The notes under the pieces are model-generated. The model saw nothing but the letters and a program-made list of their open reading frames with translations, searched no databases and was not told the DNA's origin. A stretch of 36,300 nt of DNA. Source: 73-13 sp035555435 (lineage in GTDB: Bacteria; Actinomycetota; Actinomycetes; Actinomycetales; Microbacteriaceae). This document shows, one piece after another, positions 6,369 through 13,820 of the stretch. Position 1 is the stretch's first letter. Each line of letters opens with the position of its first letter. The stretch is from positions 1-36,300 of the forward strand of contig DATMGN010000037.1 of assembly GCA_035555435.1 (NCBI GenBank). Direction: 5' to 3'. A program made the translations under genes and the position numbers.

Positions 6369-9300
6369 GTGACCTACCCCGAGCACCGTGACGAGCACGG
6401 CGTCATGCCGTCGCCCAGCTTCCCCGCGATCGAGGAGGAGATCCTCGCGTTCTGGAAGCGCGACGCGACCTTCCAGGCGTCGATCGACCAGCGCGAGGGC
6501 GCGCCGGAGTGGGTGTTCTACGACGGGCCGCCGTTCGCGAACGGGCTCCCGCACTACGGTCACCTCCTCACCGGCTACGCGAAGGACCTGTTCCCGCGTT
6601 ACCAGACGATGCGCGGCAAGCAGGTGCAGCGCCGCTTCGGCTGGGACACGCACGGGCTGCCGGCGGAGCTCGAGGCGATGCGCCAGCTCGGGATCACGAC
6701 GAAGGACGAGATCGAGCAGATGGGCGTCGGGGCGTTTAACGACGCGGCGCGCGCCTCCGTCCTGGCGTACACACAGGAGTGGGAGAACTACGTCACCCGG
6801 CAGGCCCGCTGGGTCGACTTCGAGCACGACTACAAGACGCTCGACGTGTCGTTCATGGAGAGCGTCATCTGGGCGTTCAAGCAGCTCCACGACAAGGGCC
6901 TCGCGTATGAGGGCTTCCGCGTGCTGCCGTACTGCTGGAACGACGAGACGCCGCTGTCGAACCACGAACTGCGGATGGACGACGAGGTCTACCGGTCGCG
7001 GCAGGACCAGACCGTGACCGTGTCGTTCCCGCTCGTGGGGGAGCGCGCGGCCGCACTCGGACTCGCGGGCGTCAGCGCCCTCGCCTGGACGACGACCCCG
7101 TGGACGCTGCCGACGAACGCGGCGCTCGCGGTCGGTCCGGAGATCGCCTACTCGGTCGTCCCGAGGGCGGGGGGCGCCGCCCGCTACCTGCTCGCGACCG
7201 ACACGATCGCGTCGTACGCGAAGGAGCTCGGCTACGAGAGCGCGGCCGCCGCGATCGACGCGGCGGAGCGCACGATCGCGGGCGCCGACCTCGCAGGCCT
7301 GCGCTACGAGCCGCTCTGGGGCTTCTACGCCGACGCCTACGGACCCGAGGCATTCCAGATCCTCGTCGCCGACTACGTCGCGACCGGCGAGGGCACGGGC
7401 ATCGTGCACCAGGCGCCCGCCTACGGCGAGGACGACCAGATCGTGTGCGCGGCGGCGGGCATCCCCGTCGTGCTCAGCCTCGATGACGGTGGGCGCTTCC
7501 TGTCGTCCGTCCCGCTCGTCGCGGGCGAGCGCTGGGACGAGGCGAACAAGCCGCTCACGCAGGCGCTGCGCGACGCGGGGCGCCTCCTCCAGGTCAAGAG
7601 CCACGACCACCCGTACCCGCACTGCTGGCGCTGCAAGCAGCCGCTCATCTACAAGGCGGTCAGCTCCTGGTTCGTCCGTGTGACCGACTTCAAGGACGAC
7701 ATGCTCGCGCTCAACGAGCAGATCAACTGGGTGCCGGAGAACGTCAAGCACGGCCAGTTCGGCAAGTGGGTCGGCAATGCGCGGGACTGGTCGATCTCCC
7801 GCAACCGGTACTGGGGGAGCCCGATCCCGGTGTGGAAGTCGGACGACCCGGCCTACCCCCGCATCGACGTCTACGGCTCCTTCGCGGAGCTTCAGCGCGA
7901 CTTCGGCCGGCTGCCGGTCGGGCCCGATGGCGAGCCGAACCTGCACCGCCCGTACATCGACGAGCTGACCCGGCCGAACCCGGACGATCCCACGGGCAGG
8001 AGCACGATGCGGCGCATCGAGGACGTGCTCGACGTGTGGTTCGACTCGGGCTCGATGCCCTTCGCCCAGGTCCACTACCCGTTCGAGCACGAGGAGTGGT
8101 TCGACACCCACAACCCGGCCGACTTCATCGTCGAGTACATCGGGCAGACGCGCGGCTGGTTCTACGTGATGCACGTCCTGTCGACCGCGCTGTTCGGCAG
8201 GCCGGCGTTCTCCAACGTCATCTCCCACGGCATCGTGCTCGGCAACGACGGACAGAAGATGTCGAAGTCGCTGCGCAACTACCCGGACGTTCAGGAGGTC
8301 TTCGACCGGGACGGCTCGGACGCGATGCGCTGGTTCCTCATGTCGTCGTCGGTCATCCGCGGGGGCAACCTCGTCGTGACGGAGGAGGGGATCCGCGGCG
8401 GCGTCCGGGAGCTGCTGCTGCCGCTGTGGTCGACGTACTACTTCTTCACCCTCTATGCGAACGCGGCGGGCGTGCGGGGCACGTGGCGCACCGACAGCGA
8501 CAACGAGCTCGACCGCTACATCCTCGCGAAGACGCGCGAGACACTGGAGACGGTCACGGGGCATCTCGACGCCCTCGACTCGCCGCTCGCGGCGGAGGCG
8601 CTGCGGGACTTCGCCGACGTGCTGACGAACTGGTACGTGCGCCGCTCGCGCGAGCGGTTCTGGGATGAGGATCGCGACGCCTTCGACACCCTGTTCACGG
8701 TGCTCGAGACGGTCGCGCGGATGGCGGCACCGCTGCTGCCGCTCGTGACGGAGGAGATCTGGCGGGGGCTCACGGGCGGGCGCAGCGTCCACCTGACCGA
8801 CTGGCCGGACGCGGCCGCGTTCCCGGCGGACGCCCCGCTCGTCGCGACGATGGATGCGGTCCGCGAGATCGCTTCGGCGGGGCTGAGCCTGCGCAAGGCG
8901 CGCAAGCTGCGGGTGCGCCTGCCGCTGCCGTCGATCACGGTCGTCGGCTCGGAGCTCGACCTCGAGCCGTATGCGGGCATCCTGCGCGACGAGCTCAACG
9001 TGAAGGCGTTCGGCGTGGCCGACAGCGCGGAGGGCTACGGCATCACCCGGCGCCTCGACGTCAACGCGCGCGCCCTCGGTCCGCGCATCGGCCGCGAGGT
9101 GCAGAACGTCATCGCCGCGGCGAAGACGGGCGACTGGCGGCTCGCGGACGATCGGGTGAGCGCGGGCGGCGTGGAGCTCCTTCCGGGCGAGTACGAGTTG
9201 ACGCTGGAGGCTGCGGATCCGGCTTCGGCGATCGCGTTCCTGAGGACGGGCGGGTTCGTCGTGCTCGACACGACGACGACGCCGGAGCTGGAGGCGGAGG

Positions 9301-9515
9301 GGCGCGCGCGGGATCTGATCCGTCAGATCCAGGACGCGCGCAAGGCCGCGGGGCTCGACGTCGCGGACCGGATCTCGCTCGCGCTGACGCTGCCTGCGGC
9401 GGATGCGGCGGCGGCGCGCGCGCATGAGGCGCTCATCGCGGGGGAGACGCTTGCGGTCGAGGTCTCGATCGGCGATGGTGACTCGGAGATCCGCGTGACG
9501 AAAGCAGCTTCATGA
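6369..9515 (+). CDS. ileS: Isoleucyl-tRNA synthetase
   Basis: Class I synthetase of 1048 aa that charges tRNA-Ile. The ATP-site motif is GLPHYGH (59-65) and KMSKS is at 630-634; the editing domain lies between, including the WTTTPWTLPTN motif. The PPFANGLPHYGH form of the HIGH region belongs to the eukaryote-like (type 2) IleRS group, which is generally less sensitive to mupirocin; this is family knowledge, not shown here. GTG at 6369 is chosen because GGAG lies six bases upstream and the T-box leader ends there. The in-frame GTG at 6279 is inside the T-box, and ATG 6405 is a less likely alternative. The stop overlaps folC (ATGA). Confidence 0.96.
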   Translation: MTYPEHRDEHGVMPSPSFPAIEEEILAFWKRDATFQASIDQREGAPEWVFYDGPPFANGLPHYGHLLTGYAKDLFPRYQTMRGKQVQRRFGWDTHGLPAELEAMRQLGITTKDEIEQMGVGAFNDAARASVLAYTQEWENYVTRQARWVDFEHDYKTLDVSFMESVIWAFKQLHDKGLAYEGFRVLPYCWNDETPLSNHELRMDDEVYRSRQDQTVTVSFPLVGERAAALGLAGVSALAWTTTPWTLPTNAALAVGPEIAYSVVPRAGGAARYLLATDTIASYAKELGYESAAAAIDAAERTIAGADLAGLRYEPLWGFYADAYGPEAFQILVADYVATGEGTGIVHQAPAYGEDDQIVCAAAGIPVVLSLDDGGRFLSSVPLVAGERWDEANKPLTQALRDAGRLLQVKSHDHPYPHCWRCKQPLIYKAVSSWFVRVTDFKDDMLALNEQINWVPENVKHGQFGKWVGNARDWSISRNRYWGSPIPVWKSDDPAYPRIDVYGSFAELQRDFGRLPVGPDGEPNLHRPYIDELTRPNPDDPTGRSTMRRIEDVLDVWFDSGSMPFAQVHYPFEHEEWFDTHNPADFIVEYIGQTRGWFYVMHVLSTALFGRPAFSNVISHGIVLGNDGQKMSKSLRNYPDVQEVFDRDGSDAMRWFLMSSSVIRGGNLVVTEEGIRGGVRELLLPLWSTYYFFTLYANAAGVRGTWRTDSDNELDRYILAKTRETLETVTGHLDALDSPLAAEALRDFADVLTNWYVRRSRERFWDEDRDAFDTLFTVLETVARMAAPLLPLVTEEIWRGLTGGRSVHLTDWPDAAAFPADAPLVATMDAVREIASAGLSLRKARKLRVRLPLPSITVVGSELDLEPYAGILRDELNVKAFGVADSAEGYGITRRLDVNARALGPRIGREVQNVIAAAKTGDWRLADDRVSAGGVELLPGEYELTLEAADPASAIAFLRTGGFVVLDTTTTPELEAEGRARDLIRQIQDARKAAGLDVADRISLALTLPAADAAAARAHEALIAGETLAVEVSIGDGDSEIRVTKAAS

Positions 9516-10846
9516 CCGATTACGCCGCCGACGCCGCGCGCGTCACGCAGGAGTTGCTCGAGCGCCTCGGCGAGTCGGCGCCGCAGCCGCGGCTGGAGCC
9601 GACGCGCCGGGTCGCGGATCTGCTCGGTGAGCCGCAGCGCGCCTATCCCGTCATCCACATCACGGGGACGAACGGCAAGACGACGACGGCCCGCATCATC
9701 GAGTCGATCCTGCGCGCCTATGGGCTGCGCACGGGGCTGATGACGAGTCCGCATCTGGTGCGGTTGAACGAGCGGATCATGATCGACGGGGAGCCGATCT
9801 CGGACGAGCGGCTCGTGGCGAACTGGGATGACATCCAGCCGTACCTGCTCATGGTCGACACGGAGCTGGAGGCTGCCGGCGAGGCGCCGCTGACGATGTA
9901 TGAGGCGCTGTCGCTCCTCACGTTCGCCGCGTTCGCGGATGCGCCCGTGGATGTGGCGATCCTGGAGGTCGGGATGGGCGGTGAGTGGGATTCGACGAAC
10001 GTCGCGGACGGTCAGGTCGCGGTCCTCGCGCCGGTCGCCCTCGACCACACGCGGTTTCTCGGGTCGACGGTCGGGGAGATCGCCCGGACGAAGTCGGGCA
10101 TCATCAAGCCGCTCGCGGAGGTCGTCTCGGCGAGCCAGGAGCCGGAGGCGTTCGCGGAGATCGTGCGCGCGGTGGCGCTGACGGAGTCGGTGCTGCACGC
10201 GGAGCCGGAGTCGTTCGCGCTCGAGTCCGCGGAGGTCGCGGTCGGGGGGCAGTCGATCACCGTGCGCGGGATCGCGGGCCGCTACGAGGACTTGTATCTG
10301 CCGCTCTACGGCGACCACCAGGGGCATAATGCGGCGCTCGCGATCGCGGCGGTCGAGGCCTTCCTCGGCCGCGGCAAGCAGCCGCTCGTGCCGGCGGTCC
10401 TCGCGGACGGTCTGCAGCAGGCGTCGTCGCCGGGGCGTCTGCAGATCCTCGCCTCGGACCCGGCGGTGATCGTTGACGCGGCGCACAACCCGCATGGGGC
10501 GCACGCACTCGCCGAGGCGCTGGCGAAGTACTTCGCGTTCGAGGAGATCGCGTTCGTCGTCGGGATCCTCGCGGACAAGGACGCGCAGGGGGTCATCGCG
10601 GAGCTCGCGCCGGTCGCCTCGCGCTGGTATCCGACGGCGTCGGGTTCGGAGCGGGCGCTGTCGGGGGAGGAGATCGCGGACCTGCTCGACGCGACCGACA
10701 TCCCGCACGAGCCGCCGCTGCCCGTGGCCGAGGCGCTGCGCGCCGCGCAGGCGTGGGCGGCCGAGGCACCGCGCCGCGCGGTCGTCGTCGCGGGGTCCAT
10801 CACGCTCGTGGGCGATGTGCTCAGATTGGCGGAACTCGATGACTGA
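9512..10846 (+). CDS. folC: Bifunctional folylpolyglutamate/dihydrofolate synthase
   Basis: A 444-aa Mur-ligase-family enzyme that adds glutamate to folates (and in many bacteria also to dihydropteroate) using ATP. The P-loop ITGTNGKTTTA is at 50-60, followed by TSPHLVRLNERI, typical of FolC. EVGMGGEWDSTN contains the metal-binding Glu, LDHTRFLGSTVGEIA the conserved His, and VDAAHNPHGA the C-terminal signature. The start codon overlaps the ileS stop and its own end overlaps the DUF4233 gene by eight bases, so the three are one translational unit. A second, diverged FolC-like gene lies at 11685-12965 on the other strand. Confidence 0.94.
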   Translation: MTDYAADAARVTQELLERLGESAPQPRLEPTRRVADLLGEPQRAYPVIHITGTNGKTTTARIIESILRAYGLRTGLMTSPHLVRLNERIMIDGEPISDERLVANWDDIQPYLLMVDTELEAAGEAPLTMYEALSLLTFAAFADAPVDVAILEVGMGGEWDSTNVADGQVAVLAPVALDHTRFLGSTVGEIARTKSGIIKPLAEVVSASQEPEAFAEIVRAVALTESVLHAEPESFALESAEVAVGGQSITVRGIAGRYEDLYLPLYGDHQGHNAALAIAAVEAFLGRGKQPLVPAVLADGLQQASSPGRLQILASDPAVIVDAAHNPHGAHALAEALAKYFAFEEIAFVVGILADKDAQGVIAELAPVASRWYPTASGSERALSGEEIADLLDATDIPHEPPLPVAEALRAAQAWAAEAPRRAVVVAGSITLVGDVLRLAELDD

Positions 10847-11222
10847 CATCCAGCGCAACCTGCTGACCCCGAAGCTCGTCGCGATCGTGCTCGGCCTCGA
10901 CGTGTTCATCGTGATCTTCGTCGCCTTCACCGCCTTCGGGCTGCGCTGGTTGGAGCCGGGCGCGGCGTTCGGGCTCGGCGGCGCGCTCATCGTGCTGTGC
11001 GTCGTGGGCGCGGGCCTGGTGCGTCGTCGCGCGGCGATCGCGATCGGCATCGGCTGGCTCGTGCACGCGGTGCTCGTGGCGGGCGGCGTCCTGCTGCTGT
11101 TTCGCGACGTCGGCGCCGGGATCACGCTGCTCGTCGTGGCGGGAGGCGCCCTGGCACTGTGGGTATGGTGTCTCTGGCGCGGCGCCAAGACGGACCGCGC
11201 GCCCATCCCGTCGAACGTCTAG
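10839..11222 (+). CDS. DUF4233 small membrane protein
   Basis: A 127-aa hydrophobic protein with four likely membrane segments (about 12-34, 39-60, 66-88 and 93-112) and short polar ends. Proteins of the DUF4233 family follow folC in many actinobacteria, and the position, length and hydrophobic profile match that family. The start ATG at 10839 lies inside the last codons of folC (eight-base overlap), consistent with coupled translation. No catalytic motif is visible and the function is unknown. ndk follows after 12 bases. Confidence 0.85.
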   Translation: MTDIQRNLLTPKLVAIVLGLDVFIVIFVAFTAFGLRWLEPGAAFGLGGALIVLCVVGAGLVRRRAAIAIGIGWLVHAVLVAGGVLLLFRDVGAGITLLVVAGGALALWVWCLWRGAKTDRAPIPSNV

Positions 11223-11234
11223 GAGAATCGCCGC

Positions 11235-11663
11235 ATGAGCCCAGTGGAGGAGACGCTCGTCCTCGTGAAGCCCGATGGGGTCGCGAGAAATCTGACCGGC
11301 GAGATCCTCCGTCGTATCGAGGCGAAGGGGTATCAGCTCGTCGATATCCGGATGCTCGAGCCGGAGCGGGAACTGCTGGAGGACCACTACGCGGAGCACG
11401 CGGGCAAGTCGTTCTTCGAGCCGCTCGTGGAGTTCATGCTGAGCGGTCCCGTCGTCGCGATCCGCGTCACGGGCAATCGCGTGATCGAGGGCGTGCGCTC
11501 GATGATCGGCTCGACCGAGCCGACCGCGGCGGCTCCGGGTTCGATCCGTGGCGATCTCGGTCGCGACTGGGGCACGACGGTGACGCAGAACCTCATCCAC
11601 GCGTCCGACGCGCCGGAGTCGGCCGAGCGCGAGCTCGCGCTCTGGTTCCCGCCCGCTCGCTGA
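11235..11663 (+). CDS. ndk: Nucleoside diphosphate kinase
   Basis: A 142-aa enzyme that transfers the gamma phosphate between nucleoside triphosphates and diphosphates through a phosphohistidine. The N-terminus ETLVLVKPDGVARNL and the active-site segment NLIHASDAPESAERE, with the phospho-accepting His at residue 122, are diagnostic. Length is normal for the family. AGGAGAA lies nine bases before ATG. It ends the ileS-folC-DUF4233-ndk group and is convergent with the FolC-like gene, 21 bases separating the two stops. Confidence 0.97.
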   Translation: MSPVEETLVLVKPDGVARNLTGEILRRIEAKGYQLVDIRMLEPERELLEDHYAEHAGKSFFEPLVEFMLSGPVVAIRVTGNRVIEGVRSMIGSTEPTAAAPGSIRGDLGRDWGTTVTQNLIHASDAPESAERELALWFPPAR

Positions 11664-11684
11664 CGGGATGGCGCGGGCCGGCGG

Positions 11685-12965
11685 TCAGGCCTGACGCAGC
11701 GCCGCCGCGTCGTACAGCCGGTCGGTGTCGACGCCGAGGGTGCTGACGACCCCGCCGACGAAGATGGCCGTCCCGACCGCGAGGACGGTCGGCGCGTCGA
11801 GCAGCGACCCGATCCGGGTCATGTCGCTCCACGCGTACGGCCAGTCGGCGTGCGCCGGGTAGGGCAGGTGCGTCTCCGGCAGGTCGACGAATACCCGCTC
11901 GGAGGGCAGGTCGGCCAGGGCCGCGAGGAACCCGCGGAGGTCCTTGTCGGCGGGGATGGACACGAGCACGCGGTGCGGGTCCCCGCCGAACTCGCGGCGC
12001 GCCTCGGCGAGCGCGGCGTCCAGCCCGTCCTTGGTGATCGCGGCGTCGACGAGCACGCGAGCGCCGCCGCTGCGGTGGAGACTGAGCCGGCCCGGCATGC
12101 GGACCCGTGCCGCGACGGCGCGGCGCGACGTGCCGGGGGCGGGCCGGAGGCCCATGGCCGCGCGGAGGTCGTCGGCCGCGGCGATCCCGAGGGCCGTGTT
12201 GCGGGCCCCGAATCCGCGCGGGCCGGCCGCCGCAGGGTCGGCGCCATCGCGTTCGTCGGCGTCGATGATGCGCGCCGTCGCACCGATGGCGCTCGCGCGC
12301 GTCACGATCTCCCGCGTCGCCTCCGGCGATTGGCGCAGCAGGTCGATGAACCGCGTGCCGACGGTCGCCGCGGCGGCCTTGTCGCGCGCGATCTCGGCGA
12401 GCGTGTCGCCGAGCAGTGCCTGGTGCTCGAGGAAGATCTCCGTGACGGCGAGCCCCGTCAGCGGCAGGAGCGAGATCTCGTCGCTGGCGCCGCCGATGCC
12501 CGCCTCCACGACGACGACGTCGCAGTGGGCGCGCGTGAAGTGTCGGAGCCCGGCGAGGAGGAAGAACCCGACGGGGGAGAGGTAGCCGTCGTCGCGAGCG
12601 GGTGTCGCGAGCGCCGCATCGCGCACCTCGCGGAGGACCGCGTCGTACGGGGCCTCCTCGATGCTCACGCCGTCGAGGCGCAGCCGGTCGCGGTTCGACG
12701 AGAGGCCCGGGCTGAAGACGGTGCCGACGCGCAGGCCGCTCGCGCTGAGCAGCGCGCTCGCGGCGAGCGCGGTCGTGCCCTTGCCCTTGGACCCGACGAC
12801 GCCGAGGAGTGGCGGCAGCGGGTCGAGGTCGAGGATTCGCAGCACGTCGAGCGCGCGCTCGCGGCTGCGTCGCTGCCCGCTCGCCCGCGCGAGCCACTCC
12901 GCGTAGGCGGTCTCCCGCTCGATCGCGCGCAGTGCGTCGCGGTCGTCGGGGGCGCCGAGGTTCAT
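11685..12965 (-). CDS. FolC-like Mur-ligase family protein (paralogue)
   Basis: A 426-aa protein with the fold of FolC: P-loop VVGSKGKGTTA (56-66), then VFSPGLSSNRDRLRLDG where FolC has a SPHL segment, VVVEAGIGGASDEIS with the metal-site Glu, a conserved-His region FLEHQALLGDTLAEIARDKAAA, and VDAAITKDGLDAAL where FolC has DAAHNPHG. The last substitution and the altered SPHL loop argue for a substrate other than folate, or a changed specificity. The start is placed at ATG 12965; it lies 11 bases after the VKOR gene, with no strong Shine-Dalgarno sequence. It is co-oriented with the VKOR gene and convergent with the true folC operon. The substrate is unknown. Confidence 0.8.
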   Translation of the reverse strand: MNLGAPDDRDALRAIERETAYAEWLARASGQRRSRERALDVLRILDLDPLPPLLGVVGSKGKGTTALAASALLSASGLRVGTVFSPGLSSNRDRLRLDGVSIEEAPYDAVLREVRDAALATPARDDGYLSPVGFFLLAGLRHFTRAHCDVVVVEAGIGGASDEISLLPLTGLAVTEIFLEHQALLGDTLAEIARDKAAAATVGTRFIDLLRQSPEATREIVTRASAIGATARIIDADERDGADPAAAGPRGFGARNTALGIAAADDLRAAMGLRPAPGTSRRAVAARVRMPGRLSLHRSGGARVLVDAAITKDGLDAALAEARREFGGDPHRVLVSIPADKDLRGFLAALADLPSERVFVDLPETHLPYPAHADWPYAWSDMTRIGSLLDAPTVLAVGTAIFVGGVVSTLGVDTDRLYDAAALRQA

Positions 12966-12976
12966 GCGAGGACGGG

Positions 12977-13570
12977 CTAGAGGTAGCCGATGACGTCGAG
13001 CCGCAGCTGCGCGATGATCGCGATGACGAGGTAGCTCGCGACCGCGATGAGCGGCGCCCAGCTGTAGAGGGCCGCGCCGCCGCGCCGGCCCCAGCGCCCG
13101 AAGTGCCCGGCCTTCAGGTTGTAGAACGTCACGGTCCAGAACGCGAGGATCGCGGCCGCCCAGGTGAGCATGCACCAGGGGCAGAGCGTGCCGATCACGA
13201 AGATCGACTGGGCCATGAGCCAGATGCAGAACGCGAGCGCCCCGGCCATGCCGAGGTTGAACAGCAGCCAGAACCAGCGCGCGAAGCGCGCCCCCGCGAC
13301 GAGCGCCGCCGCGACGACGATCGGTGCGACCCAGCCCATGAGCCCCCAGATCGGGTTCGGCACCCCGAAGAACACCGAGCCCTGCCACGACTGCAGGTTC
13401 GCGCCGCACTGCACGATGATCGAGAAGTTGCAGTCGAGGTCGGCGTTCGGGTCGATGAGGACTGCGAACTTATCGAGCGTGAGCGCGATCGCCGCCCAGA
13501 GACCGGCGACGCCCGACACGAGCAGGACGACGAGGAGCAACCAGGGTCGACGCGCGTGGGCTTGGGTCAC
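12977..13570 (-). CDS. Vitamin K epoxide reductase (VKOR) family protein
   Basis: A 197-aa integral membrane thiol oxidoreductase. In actinobacteria this family takes the place of DsbB, using menaquinone to re-oxidise DsbA-like partners so that exported proteins can form disulphides. The cysteine pattern is complete: loop cysteines C47 and C55, conserved Ser65 and PNPIWG (71-76), and the active-site C130-P-W-C133 at a membrane segment. Four to five hydrophobic segments are visible. Start is GTG at 13570, with a -10 box GATAAT (13582-13577) six bases upstream, so it is probably leaderless. The window also encodes an outer protein with paired cysteines (2888-4192), a plausible but unproven client. 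Confidence 0.93.
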   Translation of the reverse strand: MTQAHARRPWLLLVVLLVSGVAGLWAAIALTLDKFAVLIDPNADLDCNFSIIVQCGANLQSWQGSVFFGVPNPIWGLMGWVAPIVVAAALVAGARFARWFWLLFNLGMAGALAFCIWLMAQSIFVIGTLCPWCMLTWAAAILAFWTVTFYNLKAGHFGRWGRRGGAALYSWAPLIAVASYLVIAIIAQLRLDVIGYL

Positions 13571-13576
13571 GTCGCC

Positions 13577-13602
13577 ATTATCTCGACGGGTCGTGCGATA
13601 AT
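13577..13602. promoter_or_regulatory. Divergent -10 boxes for VKOR and rne
   Basis: ATTATC at 13577-13582 (GATAAT on the minus strand) and GATAAT at 13597-13602 on the plus strand form a perfect inverted pair 14 bp apart. The minus-strand box predicts leaderless transcription of the VKOR gene from 13570. The plus-strand box predicts rne transcription from about 13609. Each polymerase would cover the other box, so the two promoters should exclude one another. -35 hexamers are not well conserved. Confidence 0.55.
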
Positions 13603-13754
13603 GCTGGAACCAAGCTTTCCGGGCATACCGGACCAGGTTGCGGCCCATGCCGCGGCAGTCGGATAGCCAGTTCCGAAGATCGGTCCCCACCGCGGATCGA
13701 GTCGGCCGCAGGCCGTGTCGAGACCAGGGTCGAGACCTCACAGATTTGCGCGAG

Positions 13755-13773
13755 GGTCCGCGCCACGCGGACC
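13755..13773 (+). promoter_or_regulatory. Strong hairpin in the rne 5' leader
   Basis: GGTCCGCG (13755-13762) and CGCGGACC (13766-13773) form a perfect eight-pair stem with a three-base loop, about 47 bases before the rne start. No U-tract follows, so it is not a normal terminator. The leader would be about 210 nt. Autoregulation through leader structure is known for E. coli rne; a similar role here is inferred. Confidence 0.5.
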
Positions 13774-13820
13774 GCGCACGAGCGTACCGGTGTCGCGACG
13801 CGGCCCGGCGAGGAGTACCG

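Noticed and set aside
5466..9425. Minus-strand open frame of 1319 codons over ileS
   Set aside because: A shadow frame caused by high GC at third positions; it also crosses the T-box leader and dyad element A. The plus strand carries unmistakable IleRS motifs.
11684..11695. GTCAGGCCTGAC palindrome between ndk and the FolC-like gene as a terminator
   Set aside because: A 12-bp palindrome without a loop cannot form a hairpin, and it overlaps the stop codon of the FolC-like gene.
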